A stretch of 64,000 nucleotides of DNA from Siphonobacter aquaeclarae (GCF_900103285.1 NZ_FNGS01000005.1:40521-104520), one strand, 5' to 3'; shown: positions 52,023-60,610, numbered from the stretch's first letter. Notes: generated by a model not told the origin, from the sequence alone. Numbers and translations are program-made.

Positions 52023-53237
52023 ATGAACGGATTGGAAATCAATATTTTAGCTTTTGCCATTCCTCTTTTTACCGGGCTGATCGGCCTGGAATATATCCTT
52101 TCCCGCCGTATGGGAAAGGATGTACACCAGTTTGCGGACTCGGCTACGAACGTAGGTGTCGGGCTTTCCGAGCGTCTGTTTGACCTGTACACGAGTAGTC
52201 TCTTTTTCTACGTCTTTACGTTCATCTATACCCATTTCCGGATTTTCACCTTCGAAGCCGGCTTCTGGACGTTTATCCTGCTGTTTCTGCTGACGGACTT
52301 TGTCTGGTACTGGTACCACCGTCTGGCGCATGAAATCAACCTCTTCTGGGGTGTGCATGTGGTTCACCATCAGAGTGAAGAATTTAATTATACGGTTTCG
52401 ACGCGGATTACGGTTTTTCAGGCGATTGTCCGCGGAGGATTCTGGAGCGTACTGCCGCTGGCGGGGTTTCCGCCGGATATGATCACGGTGTTGCTGCTGG
52501 TACACGGCGCCTATCCGTTCTTCACGCATACGCGCCTGGTGGGCAAACTCGGCTGGCTGGAATATATCCTGGTCACGCCTTCTCACCATCGTGTTCACCA
52601 CGCCAGCAACGAGCTGTACCTCGATAAAAACTATGGCGATGTCCTCATTATCTGGGACAAACTATTCGGTACTTATCAGGAAGAAACCGAGGAGCCGGTA
52701 TACGGCCTCACCAAACCGCTGAAGAGCTATAGCTTTCTCTGGCAGCATTTTCACTTTTTACTGGAGATCGGGCAGTCTGTCCGGAAAACCAGCGGCTGGT
52801 GGAACAAGGTGAAAGTAGTGTTCGGGCCGCCCTCCGCGTTTGATCCAACCGTACGCGGCGAGCTGGAGGAGATTTTTCTTTCCCGGCAGCCGGAGGTTGT
52901 GGTCAGCCGACGAATGCGGTTTTATATTATTGCGCAGCTGGCGATTACCTCGGCCGTGTTGTTCTTTCTGATTTTGTTTGATACCTATTGGCCGTCGTCG
53001 ATTCTGACTGGCGCCGGGGCATTTATCCTCCTGAGCCTCATTAACATAGGAGCGATCCTCGAAAAGAAAACCTGGGTACTGTACCTCGAATACGCGCGGG
53101 TCAGCGTGATTATTCTCACCGCTTATGGGCTGACGGGTAATCAATGGCTGCTGGTGGGGTTGAACCTGGCGAGTATTGTCTTCCTGTTTTTGTCGAATTT
53201 TCTCCGGAAGCAATACGTCCAGTGGGTCTATAGCTGA
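52023..53237 (+). CDS. Sterol desaturase / fatty acid hydroxylase family membrane protein
   Basis: A 404-residue integral membrane protein with di-iron histidine boxes: HRLAHE (His99, His103), HVVHH (His112, 115, 116) and SHHRVHH (His188, 189, 192, 193). At least four helices precede and surround these boxes, and about four extra helices follow (about 305-400; LAITSAVLFFLILFD, WVLYLEYARVSVIILTAYG). Relatives hydroxylate or desaturate lipids, including carotenoid, sphingolipid and alkylglycerol substrates; the C-terminal membrane extension resembles the alkylglycerol-monooxygenase-like group. Exact substrate unknown. Possibly co-transcribed with the ACT-like gene 30 bp upstream. Confidence 0.85.
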   Translation: MNGLEINILAFAIPLFTGLIGLEYILSRRMGKDVHQFADSATNVGVGLSERLFDLYTSSLFFYVFTFIYTHFRIFTFEAGFWTFILLFLLTDFVWYWYHRLAHEINLFWGVHVVHHQSEEFNYTVSTRITVFQAIVRGGFWSVLPLAGFPPDMITVLLLVHGAYPFFTHTRLVGKLGWLEYILVTPSHHRVHHASNELYLDKNYGDVLIIWDKLFGTYQEETEEPVYGLTKPLKSYSFLWQHFHFLLEIGQSVRKTSGWWNKVKVVFGPPSAFDPTVRGELEEIFLSRQPEVVVSRRMRFYIIAQLAITSAVLFFLILFDTYWPSSILTGAGAFILLSLINIGAILEKKTWVLYLEYARVSVIILTAYGLTGNQWLLVGLNLASIVFLFLSNFLRKQYVQWVYS

Positions 53238-53315
53238 GTTTTTTTCGAAGGAAGAAAGCAGGATAGGCGCGTGATCGTGTAACTTGTCGGCTGACTCATC
53301 AATCCGTTTTCCGTC

Positions 53316-53624
53316 ATGGCCCAATCTTCCGAAGAGACGCTCGTGAGCGTTCTCAGTTCCCTGAAAGACGAAGGATTTACCCTCGATTTTAACCTGACGC
53401 AGGACTGTCTGGAATGTGACGATATCCGGCTCCATCCCCAGGATTTTGAAATTGTCAGGACGATCCGGCTCGAGGGAGAATCCGACCCGGACGATAACCT
53501 GATCGTCTATGCCATCGAATCCCGGCAGGGGCAGAAAGGTACCCTGCTGACTCCCTATGGCGTTTATGCGGATGAGAGCCGCAGCGCCGACCTTGTAGCG
53601 AAACTATCCGTGACCAGAGAGTAA
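53316..53624 (+). CDS. Small conserved protein of unknown function
   Basis: A 102-residue acidic protein (EETLVSVLSSLKDEGFTLDF; HPQDFEIVRTIRLEGESDPD; GQKGTLLTPYGVYADESRSA). It resembles a widespread Bacteroidota family that is often labelled phosphoribosylpyrophosphate synthetase, a name not justified by any visible PRPP motif. Its stop is two bases before the aminotransferase start, so the two genes are coupled. Predicted cytoplasmic, two helices and a central antiparallel sheet. Function unknown. Confidence 0.75.
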   Translation: MAQSSEETLVSVLSSLKDEGFTLDFNLTQDCLECDDIRLHPQDFEIVRTIRLEGESDPDDNLIVYAIESRQGQKGTLLTPYGVYADESRSADLVAKLSVTRE

Positions 53625-53626
53625 CT

Positions 53627-54772
53627 ATGTTGCAGAGTAAGCTCCCTCATGTGGGGACCACCATATTCACCGTAATGTCGGGCCTGGCGAATGAGCACCA
53701 GGCCCTTAATTTGTCTCAGGGATTTCCGGGATTTGACTGCGACCCCGCGCTGTCGGAGCTCGTCGCGAAATATACCCGCGGCGGCTTCAACCAATATGCG
53801 CCGATGACCGGCGTGCCGCCGTTGCGACAGGCGCTCGCAGCGAAGGCCGTGTCCGTTTTTGGCCTGACGTACGACCCGGATACCGAAGTGACTGTGACCT
53901 CCGGCGCTACCGAGGCGCTGTTTGCGGCGCTTACAGCGGTGATCCGGCCGGGAGACGAAGTTCTGATCTTCGAACCGGCGTACGATTCCTATGCGCCAGC
54001 AATCGAACTAAATGGAGGTATTCCGGTATACATCACGCCGGAAGGACCGGCATATGCGATCGACTGGACGGCAGTGGCCGGGAAGATATCTTCCCGTACC
54101 CGCGCTGTCATCGTCAATACGCCCCATAACCCGACGGGCTATGTCTGGACACAGGCCGACCTCGATGCGCTGGCAGCGCTGCTGAAACCGCTTGATGCCT
54201 GGGTCGTGTCGGATGAAGTATACGAGCACATTACGTTTGATAGCCAGCCGCATCTTTCTCCGGCGTCACACCCGGATCTGAAGGACCGCACGTTTCTCTG
54301 CGGCTCGCTCGGCAAGACCTTTCACGTAACGGGCTGGAAAATCGGTTTTTGCCTGGCTCCGAAAGCACTGTCGGCCGAGTTCCGGAAAATCCACCAATAC
54401 CTTACCTTCAGTACCGTAACGCCCGTGCAATACGCGCTGGCGGAGTACCTCGGTAATCCGGAGCATTACCTTACTGTCGCGGCTTTTTATCAGCGGAAGC
54501 GCGATCTTTTCGTGCAGGCGCTGGAGGCCTCCGCTTTCCGGTTTGTACCTTCTCAGGGAACGTTTTTTCAGAATGTTTCCTACGGCCATTTGAGTCAGGA
54601 AAACGACTATGATCTCGCCGTGCGGCTGACGAAGCAGATCGGCGTGGCGTCCATACCGGTCTCGGTCTTTTACCACCGGAAGGACGACCACAAGCAATTG
54701 CGGTTCTGTTTTGCCAAGGATGACACCATGCTGCTGGAAGCGGCCGAACGACTCTCCCGCCTTTCCTGGTAA
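53627..54772 (+). CDS. Class I/II PLP aminotransferase (methionine/kynurenine aminotransferase type)
   Basis: A 381-residue fold-type I aminotransferase. Lys230 in CGSLGKTFHVTGWKIG binds PLP; NTPHNPTGYV (164-173) and SDEVYEHITF (195-204) are the usual cofactor and substrate contacts, and the C-terminal arginine lies in KQLRFCFAKDD. The LSQGFPGFDCDPAL N-terminus and Q-Y-A-PMTGVPPLRQAL pattern match YbdL/methionine aminotransferases that transfer amino groups from glutamine or methionine in salvage pathways. The assignment at the level of subgroup is an inference. Terminator follows within 5 bp. Confidence 0.9.
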   Translation: MLQSKLPHVGTTIFTVMSGLANEHQALNLSQGFPGFDCDPALSELVAKYTRGGFNQYAPMTGVPPLRQALAAKAVSVFGLTYDPDTEVTVTSGATEALFAALTAVIRPGDEVLIFEPAYDSYAPAIELNGGIPVYITPEGPAYAIDWTAVAGKISSRTRAVIVNTPHNPTGYVWTQADLDALAALLKPLDAWVVSDEVYEHITFDSQPHLSPASHPDLKDRTFLCGSLGKTFHVTGWKIGFCLAPKALSAEFRKIHQYLTFSTVTPVQYALAEYLGNPEHYLTVAAFYQRKRDLFVQALEASAFRFVPSQGTFFQNVSYGHLSQENDYDLAVRLTKQIGVASIPVSVFYHRKDDHKQLRFCFAKDDTMLLEAAERLSRLSW

Positions 54773-54776
54773 ACAA

Positions 54777-54805
54777 AAATGCCGCCGGAAAATCCAGCGG
54801 CATTT
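54777..54805 (+). terminator. Terminator after the aminotransferase
   Basis: AAATGCCGC (54777-54785) pairs exactly with GCGGCATTT (54797-54805), 4 bp after the gene's stop, followed by TTTCTC. Confidence 0.85.
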
Positions 54806-55086
54806 CTCACCTTGATTGCATACACACTTACTTACTTTCAGCTCGCCGGTTGGCCGGCGTGCGTGGCTTCCGGCCTTTAACGGGCCGGTCGGCGTTCACA
54901 TCGCGGGTGAAACCGTGAATGGGATTTATACCGGGGCGGTGGAAAATACGCAGGACATTGCTTTCGCACGCGGACCCCGGAGGATACAGGTCAATGCTGG
55001 CCCTGGTCGTGCCGTCTGGCAGACCGCCGGGAGTTTGGCGTGATTCGGAAGGAAGACATAGTTCAGTTGATGAAAAGAAAAAAAGC
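54806..55086. other. Gap without a convincing gene
   Basis: These 281 bp separate the aminotransferase from the convergent redoxin gene. A minus-strand frame ending at 54828 reads a basic tail (RPVKGRKPRTPANRRAESK) that could be a protein C-terminus, but it has no start outside the redoxin gene and no recognisable domain. I leave it unannotated. Confidence 0.3.
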
Positions 55087-55695
55087 TTATCGGGCGTGGT
55101 AGAGCGCGGTGAGCAGCTCGCGGGCATCGCAGGTCAGCTCCAGGTTTTCGTCCACAAAATCAAAAACAATCTGCCGCTGCCGGTCGATGACATAGACCGC
55201 CGGGATGTACGCGTCATCCGAAATACCCGATACCCGTTCCCAAAGCGGGTGCGAATCGGAATAAACGCCGAAGCTCCCGGCGATCTGGTTGTACCGGTCA
55301 TAGGCCAGGTTGAAATCCAGATCCTCCTGCTCAGCCAGCTGTTGCAACAGCGGACCCGGCTCGTTCGATAACACGAGCAGTTCGCCGCCCAAACCGCGGA
55401 TATTCTGGTACAGTTGCTGCAGGTAATGCAGGTGTTTCGGCGCGTAAGCGTTCCAGCAGGGGCAATAAAAGCTCAGTACGAGGGGGCGTTCCTGCACCAG
55501 CTGACCCAATGTCAGCTCTTCGTCCCCGCGGGCAGCGAGGCGGGCGTTCCAGACTCCGGACGTAGCGCGGAGCTGGAAAGAAGGCGCCTGCTGACCCTTG
55601 ACCAGCGGGCTGGTCCGCTCCGGACGCCGGGCCGGGAGGGGTTTCGCTTTGAGGGAAGTAATATTTCCCAGTTCGTCTTCGATCTCGTACAACAT
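55087..55695 (-). CDS. AhpC/TSA-like redoxin-domain protein
   Basis: A 202-residue thioredoxin-fold protein from ATG 55695 (MLYEIEDELG); a longer frame would run back through the tRNA gene and is rejected. The peroxidatic region is SFYCPCWNAYAPKHL with Cys78 and Cys80, a C-x-C rather than the usual single T-x-x-C, and later SGISDDAYIPAVYVIDRQRQ with the cis-proline. The overall length and APSFQLRATSG start match peroxiredoxin-like redoxins. It may reduce peroxides or act as a thiol oxidoreductase in the cytoplasm. It lies 45 bp downstream of tRNA-Cys on the same strand. Confidence 0.8.
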   Translation of the reverse strand: MLYEIEDELGNITSLKAKPLPARRPERTSPLVKGQQAPSFQLRATSGVWNARLAARGDEELTLGQLVQERPLVLSFYCPCWNAYAPKHLHYLQQLYQNIRGLGGELLVLSNEPGPLLQQLAEQEDLDFNLAYDRYNQIAGSFGVYSDSHPLWERVSGISDDAYIPAVYVIDRQRQIVFDFVDENLELTCDARELLTALYHAR

Positions 55696-55740
55696 AATCA
55701 ACAGCGGAATAATAGAATCTTCGGTCTTGGGGTGATCCGG

Positions 55741-55814
55741 TGGTGGCTGCGGCGGGACTCGAACCCGCGTCGGAGGCTTTGCAGGCCTCTGCCTCACCAC
55801 TCGACCACGCAGCC
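55741..55814 (-). tRNA. tRNA-Cys (anticodon GCA)
   Basis: On the minus strand the gene reads acceptor GGCTGCG / CGCAGCC, a small D arm, anticodon stem-loop GAGGC-CTGCAAA-GCCTC with anticodon GCA, and T arm GCGGG-TTCGAGT-CCCGC. CCA is encoded directly after the discriminator, which reads A (ACCA) instead of the U73 common in tRNA-Cys. It is immediately upstream of the redoxin gene. Confidence 0.95.
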
Positions 55815-55928
55815 CGTGTAGCACATCACAAACATAGTAAAATATATTCTCTATAGAAATAGTAGGTTAATAAATTTTTATGAAAATCTTCGTTTGCGTT
55901 GAGTATCAGGGGAAAAATCAAAATCCGA

Positions 55929-55999
55929 TTTCTGTGAAGTCTGTGTAGTCTGTGAGAAAACAAATCATGTTCTCACAGACTACACAGACTTCACAGAAA
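55929..55999. repeat. 30-bp perfect inverted repeat of TCTGTG nonamers, second locus
   Basis: Arms 55929-55958 and 55970-55999 are exact reverse complements with an 11-base loop; each arm holds three 9-bp units (TTCTGTGAA, GTCTGTGTA, GTCTGTGAG). It lies directly beyond the intrinsic terminator of the TonB receptor gene. The unit and geometry match 44882-44954, although the sequences differ between units. Confidence 0.92.
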
Positions 56000-56030
56000 A
56001 AAGGGGCTGCTCTTGTGGAGCAACCCCTTT
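56000..56030 (-). terminator. Intrinsic terminator of the TonB receptor operon
   Basis: On the minus strand AAAGGGGTTGCTC pairs with GAGCAGCCCCTTT (one mismatch) around a short loop, followed by TTTC; it lies 20 bp after the stop at 56050 and abuts the 30-bp nonamer stem. Confidence 0.85.
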
Positions 56031-56049
56031 CAAATAGTACCAGAGCGTA

Positions 56050-58893
56050 TCAGAAAATCTTCGGCACGTCCCAGGTGAAGGCAACGTAGTACAGTCCGCC
56101 GATCGTCGGGCCGGCAGCATACTGGATGTACCGGTTGTTGAAGATATTGGAACCGCCGAGTTTGGTCGTCAGACCAGCCTTGGGCAGGCGATAGGTAACC
56201 TGCGCGTCGACCGTGCTGTAAGCCGGCACGATACCGTCGGCCAGCGGGCTTTGCCACAGGAAGCTGTCCTGCCAGCGCCATACCACGTTGAAGCCGAGGT
56301 TTTTCGCTACTTCCCGGTTTCCGAGCGACAGGTTCGTCGCCCATTTCGGCGTGTTGAAGCCCGTTACAAATACGTCGGACGTCTTATTTGCCTGAATATC
56401 ATTGAAGTTGGCATTACCTGAAATCGTATACTTCTTGTGGAAGTTGTATGTCAGGCCGAGCGTTGCGCCATAGCTGTGGTACGTGTTCTTGGCGTTGGTA
56501 TACACCCGGTAGCGCACCTGCTTGGCGCGGGTCAGCATGTCGAGTACGGCCGCGTCCGAGAGTACCGTTCCGGACGTCGGCACTGCTACTTCCACCTGTC
56601 CGAGGAAGCCTTTGTAGACGTTGTAGTATACTTCTCCGTCGATCGCCAGTTTGTTGTTGGCGAGTACGCTTTTGTAACCCGCTTCGAAGGAGTTGATCTG
56701 CTCCGGTTGTTCCGGTTTAAGGTTGGCTACCTGCAGTACGTTCCGGTTTTTCAGGGCGGCGTCGTTTTTCGACAGACCCGCGGCTACGTCTGCGTTGACC
56801 GCCGCCGTGAAGTTATCCAACGATACCAGCGTATACGAGTTTTCGAGGAAGCCGAGGCCTTCGTTTACCCGGGCCAGACCGCCTACGCGGCGTACGTTAC
56901 TGTTGTTGACGAATGAAAGCGCCTCAAACAACGCCGGGAAACGGAAGCCGTTCTGGTACGAGAAACGGATGTTATGCTTTTCGGCAGCGGTGTACACCAG
57001 CGCGATCCGCGGGTTAAACTTCGGCGAAAATTCCGGGTTGTTATCGACCCGTGCCGAAGCGGATACCTTCAGTTTATCCTGGAAGAATTTCTTCGTAGCG
57101 AGGGCAAAGGCACCATACTTCTGGTAGATCTGGTTTTTGCCGCCGGGAGTGGTACGTTCTGCGAGCGGTTTGGAGAAATCGACGAAGTTGTTGCCGTCGG
57201 GAATGACCGAGTACAGGCGGTAATCAGCGCCGACTACTACATCCGCAAATTTGATGCGATCACCGAAATTGTACTGGAAATCAGCATGGTAGGTGTTGCT
57301 GCGCTGCCAAAGAGCTGCGCCGCCGGTGGCCGGAGCGCCCGGTACGTTGACCGCGATGTCCCAGTTATTGATGTTGACGATGGTATTCTTCAGGTTGTTG
57401 AAGGCTTCGGTACCCGGCTCTACACGACCGGCGTCGGCTACTTTCCGGGCCAGTTGCATCGCTGATGCCAGGTCCACGCCGTTGTTTACCTGCGTTTGCA
57501 GTTCTTTCTGAAACTTGCTTGCCCAGGCTGAGTTGGAGCCGTTGTTGAGGTCGAGGTTGTAGGCGAGGGGGTTCAGGTTGTATGACTTGCCGGTGTTTTC
57601 GATCAGCATGTATGCGCGGGCTACGAAGTTACTGCCGCGGAGTTCGAGCTTATGGTTCTGCACCGTCACGTCTTTCAGCTGGATTTTGTTTCCGCGCTGG
57701 AAGATCCCGTCCATCAATCCATACCGATAGCCGTAGGAAAGTTCGAGGTGATCATTGAGCTTGTAAAACAGACCGCCGTCGAATTTCAGGTTGCGTACTG
57801 TCGGGCTGATGAGGTCTTTTTCGTAGTAACCGGTCCGGCTGACGTTAAACGTTTCTGTACGGCCTTTGTACTGAATACCAATGGAAGAACGGGCACTGCG
57901 GTCGTCACCATACCGGTTCCAGAGATCGGCTGCCGGGTTATTGGCGCCTGACAGTTCCGGAAAACGGGGGTTGGCAGAGTTCAGGTTCTGCGGATTCTGG
58001 TCGGTCTGCGTATTGGCGAGCCAGTCCGTTCCCTGGAGGTAGCTGAAGTTGAGCTTGAAGGCAAACTTGTTGTTGAACGCCTTGGCGATACGTACAGCCG
58101 TTTCGGTAAGGGCAGAAGGATCACGGTCGATACCATCCACGTGGTTTACGCCGATTTTCTGGTAAATGCTGACGCCCTGGTACTGGAAGGGGCTCTTGGT
58201 CTGGAGGTTAGCCATCCCGTTGATCGCGTTCATCCCGTAAAGGGCAGACGCGGCGCCAGGCGTAATTTCGATGCTTTCAATATCAAGCTCGGTAGGACCG
58301 ATGGCATTTCCCAGCGGTACGCCGAGCGTCGCTGCCTGCATATCGACACCGTCGACGAGCTGCATGAAGCGAAAGTTATTCGGAATATTGAACCCGCGGG
58401 TATTGGGGACTTTGAACGTCAGGCTGGAGGTAGTCATCTGTACCCCTTTGACGTTTTCAAGGGCGTCATAGAAGCTCGGAGCGGGGGAGGACTTGATCGC
58501 ACGGATGTCGAGCTTTTCGATCGCTACCGGCGACTTCAGAATACCTTCTTCAATCCGGGAAGCGGAAACAACAACCTCTTCCGCCAGCAGCGCCTGCGGC
58601 TTCAGTTGCAGATCGATGAGGGACTGACTATCAGATGCTACGTCGATTTCTTCCTGCTTGTAGCCTACTGACGACAACACGAGGGTAAACGGAGGTTTCC
58701 GGTTGGTTTTCAGCTCAAAGCTGCCATCCTGACGGGTCGTAGTACCGGCGACGGTACCTTTGATCCGGATCGAGGCGCCGATCAGCGGCTCCTTGTTCTC
58801 GGCATCTTTCAGTTTTCCGGAAACCAAATAAAGCTGTTGTGCGGATAACGTACTGGAAATCAATACAAATGCAAGCAATAAAAGCTTTCTCAT
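56050..58893 (-). CDS. TonB-dependent outer-membrane receptor (siderophore/iron-complex type)
   Basis: A 947-residue receptor with signal peptide (MRKLLLLAFVLISSTLSAQ), an N-terminal carboxypeptidase-regulatory-like domain (about 22-100; VSGKLKDAENKEPLIGASIR), a plug (about 110-225; EEVVVSASRIEEGILKSPVA) and a 22-strand barrel ending in phenylalanine (TWDVPKIF), which is the outer-membrane insertion signal. It lacks the long SusC extension and has no SusD partner, so it is more likely an iron- or cofactor-uptake receptor. Immediately upstream on the same strand are a small membrane protein and a PepSY protein, as in siderophore loci, behind a palindromic site at 60588. The 161-bp gap before the receptor is AT-rich and may carry an extra promoter. 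Confidence 0.9.
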   Translation of the reverse strand: MRKLLLLAFVLISSTLSAQQLYLVSGKLKDAENKEPLIGASIRIKGTVAGTTTRQDGSFELKTNRKPPFTLVLSSVGYKQEEIDVASDSQSLIDLQLKPQALLAEEVVVSASRIEEGILKSPVAIEKLDIRAIKSSPAPSFYDALENVKGVQMTTSSLTFKVPNTRGFNIPNNFRFMQLVDGVDMQAATLGVPLGNAIGPTELDIESIEITPGAASALYGMNAINGMANLQTKSPFQYQGVSIYQKIGVNHVDGIDRDPSALTETAVRIAKAFNNKFAFKLNFSYLQGTDWLANTQTDQNPQNLNSANPRFPELSGANNPAADLWNRYGDDRSARSSIGIQYKGRTETFNVSRTGYYEKDLISPTVRNLKFDGGLFYKLNDHLELSYGYRYGLMDGIFQRGNKIQLKDVTVQNHKLELRGSNFVARAYMLIENTGKSYNLNPLAYNLDLNNGSNSAWASKFQKELQTQVNNGVDLASAMQLARKVADAGRVEPGTEAFNNLKNTIVNINNWDIAVNVPGAPATGGAALWQRSNTYHADFQYNFGDRIKFADVVVGADYRLYSVIPDGNNFVDFSKPLAERTTPGGKNQIYQKYGAFALATKKFFQDKLKVSASARVDNNPEFSPKFNPRIALVYTAAEKHNIRFSYQNGFRFPALFEALSFVNNSNVRRVGGLARVNEGLGFLENSYTLVSLDNFTAAVNADVAAGLSKNDAALKNRNVLQVANLKPEQPEQINSFEAGYKSVLANNKLAIDGEVYYNVYKGFLGQVEVAVPTSGTVLSDAAVLDMLTRAKQVRYRVYTNAKNTYHSYGATLGLTYNFHKKYTISGNANFNDIQANKTSDVFVTGFNTPKWATNLSLGNREVAKNLGFNVVWRWQDSFLWQSPLADGIVPAYSTVDAQVTYRLPKAGLTTKLGGSNIFNNRYIQYAAGPTIGGLYYVAFTWDVPKIF

Positions 58894-59054
58894 GTAAGGG
58901 GTATGTCAAAGTTTCTGTTGCAAAGATGCAACAACACTATTAACTCTACCAAGTTTATAGATTAATATTTTTCAAAAAAGGTAAGAAATCCTAGAGAAAT
59001 AGTAGAAAATTGAACTTTTGAAAGACGAAAGCCGGAAAAATTACTGCTTTCAAC

Positions 59055-59378
59055 TCAGAAAATAGACGGATTAAAGAGCTTGATCAACCCGAAAAAGGAA
59101 AGGTATACCAGAAAGAAACCGAGCGAAAGACCGAAATACCGGACCAGCCGGCGACTTCCTTTTCCAAACGGGAGTCCCCCTAAATGGACCAGCAGGCAAA
59201 GTACCGCCACCACAAAGTTAAGGCTGGCGAGGGTTCCGGTAAACAGCACGGCGAATACCGCAGGCTGCCAGACAATTCCCGAAATAAGTCCGTAGCAAAA
59301 ACCGAAAGCGGCGGCAATCGCCGCAAACCAGGCAGCATACCGGAGTCCGAGGCGGAGCTGAGAAGCGAAGTAGGTCAT
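59055..59378 (-). CDS. Small membrane protein of the PepSY/TonB-receptor locus
   Basis: A 107-residue protein with three predicted transmembrane helices (AAWFAAIAAAFGFCYGLIS; AVLFTGTLASLNFVVAVLCL; YFGLSLGFFLVYLSFFGLI). Its ATG at 59378 overlaps the PepSY gene stop (ATGA), so translation is coupled. The sequence is unrelated to ExbD or other TonB-energising components; similar small proteins accompany PepSY genes in Bacteroidota iron loci. Function unknown. Confidence 0.75.
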   Translation of the reverse strand: MTYFASQLRLGLRYAAWFAAIAAAFGFCYGLISGIVWQPAVFAVLFTGTLASLNFVVAVLCLLVHLGGLPFGKGSRRLVRYFGLSLGFFLVYLSFFGLIKLFNPSIF

Positions 59379-60535
59379 GGCTGCAGGTCGGGTTGGGGGA
59401 GCGGACGACGCCTCCTGCCGGATTTTTTCCAGCGCGGATACCAGATGATGAAGCCCGTCACGCATAGTACAAAGGGCATGAACGACCCAATCAGGGCCAG
59501 TACCTGCGTCGGCCGGCCGCCAAACGTACCGTAGTGCACCGGTGTCAGCCAGCTGAGGTACGCACGGCCGATGTTGGGTAATTCGGTCCGGGTATTGAAC
59601 AGGATTTTTCCGGTAAACTGATCGACGATGACCAGGTCCCGCTCGCCGGACTTCGGCTTTCCCGGACTGGAGAGGTCGATCCGGTACGCGCCGGTCACCG
59701 TATCCGGAATAAACAGACCGCGGACGGTACTTCCGGGTACTGCCTGGAGGCCCGTCGCGAGTACCTCGCTCAGCGGTACCGGCTTCGCGCCTTTCTGCCA
59801 GGCGGATTTCGGATTCAGGAGATTGGAAAGGCTTTTCGGTGATTGAAAACTCAGGAGAAACAACACCGGAATAACCGCCGTCGAAAATGTAATGCAGAAG
59901 CCGGTAAGCGATAGCAGGCTCACCACCGGCGCGGAGTACAAGCCGAGAACATTGTGCCAGTCGTAATTCTGGCGTTTGAACCCGGCCTTGAAGTTGACAG
60001 TCAGTCCGGCCCGGAGTTGCTTCCATTTCTTCGGAATCCAGAGTCGTAACCCACTGATAGTCAGAATAAGCAGAGTAAGCGCGGAAAGCCCGACGAGGTA
60101 CCTCCCCGCCGCCGGAATCAGCAACGTGCGGTGCAGGCGCAAGGTGAAGCCGATGAACGAGCTTTCGTAGTTCCGCTCGCCGAGTATCCTGCCGGAATAC
60201 GGATCCACATAGACCTGATTACGGGTTTTGGTTTCGAAGAGCTGATAAGGAGTATCCGGAAGGCCCTGCTCGTCATAAAGGTACTGGAATTTCAACGCAG
60301 GCCGCTGGGCCTTGATGAGCGGGATGACGCGGTCGAACGACAGTTTCAGCCCCCTCGGTTCGACCCGCAGCAGCGCCGGATTAAGCGCCTGATCGATTTC
60401 GTCCCGGAAAACCAGGATACTGCCCGTTAACCCGACAATCGCCACAATAACCCCGGCTCCCAGGCCGAGGTACAGGTGCCAGCGGGCAAACCAGCGTTTC
60501 TGATGACGGGCAATGTTTCGGAGAAAGACGCGCAT
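59375..60535 (-). CDS. PepSY-associated transmembrane protein, putative ferric-siderophore reductase
   Basis: A 386-residue membrane protein from ATG 60535. It has the PepSY_TM layout: helix 1 (YLGLGAGVIVAIVGLTGSIL), a periplasmic loop with a PepSY unit (VYVDPYSGRILGERNYESSF), helices at about 145-165 and 200-225, a second PepSY-like loop (DLVIVDQFTGKILFN) and a C-terminal helix (LALIGSFMPFVLCVTGFIIW). Histidines in LHRTLL and DWHNVLGLY on helices, and HYGTFGG, could hold haem, as in FoxB/FpvG-type iron-siderophore reductases. It leads the operon containing the TonB receptor, which supports an iron role. Confidence 0.85.
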   Translation of the reverse strand: MRVFLRNIARHQKRWFARWHLYLGLGAGVIVAIVGLTGSILVFRDEIDQALNPALLRVEPRGLKLSFDRVIPLIKAQRPALKFQYLYDEQGLPDTPYQLFETKTRNQVYVDPYSGRILGERNYESSFIGFTLRLHRTLLIPAAGRYLVGLSALTLLILTISGLRLWIPKKWKQLRAGLTVNFKAGFKRQNYDWHNVLGLYSAPVVSLLSLTGFCITFSTAVIPVLFLLSFQSPKSLSNLLNPKSAWQKGAKPVPLSEVLATGLQAVPGSTVRGLFIPDTVTGAYRIDLSSPGKPKSGERDLVIVDQFTGKILFNTRTELPNIGRAYLSWLTPVHYGTFGGRPTQVLALIGSFMPFVLCVTGFIIWYPRWKKSGRRRRPLPQPDLQP

Positions 60536-60587
60536 GGAACAGGGATCGTCCTGCAAAGAAACAATCCCTGTTTATACAAGTCAATAT

Positions 60588-60604
60588 TTATTTAGTCTAA
60601 ATAA
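60588..60604. promoter_or_regulatory. Perfect 17-bp palindrome, candidate metal-repressor operator
   Basis: TTATTTAGTCTAAATAA is an exact inverted repeat (8+1+8) located 53 bp upstream of the PepSY start and 7 bp from the stop of the nucleoside phosphorylase gene. Its AT-rich TTTAG-n-CTAAA core resembles sites of DtxR/Fur-type metal regulators. The identity of the binder is inferred from the downstream iron-type genes. Confidence 0.6.
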
Positions 60605-60610
60605 GAAAAA

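Noticed and set aside
54828..55127. 99-codon minus-strand frame with a basic tail
   Set aside because: Its only ATG lies inside the redoxin gene, and no domain or conserved pattern is recognisable.
55696..55824. N-terminal extension of the redoxin protein
   Set aside because: The 43 extra codons run through the tRNA-Cys gene and read low-complexity Pro/Arg sequence; the family start is the ATG at 55695.
56050..58893. SusC-type transporter for a second polysaccharide locus
   Set aside because: There is no SusD partner or adjacent hydrolase, and the neighbours (PepSY, small membrane protein) point to iron uptake.
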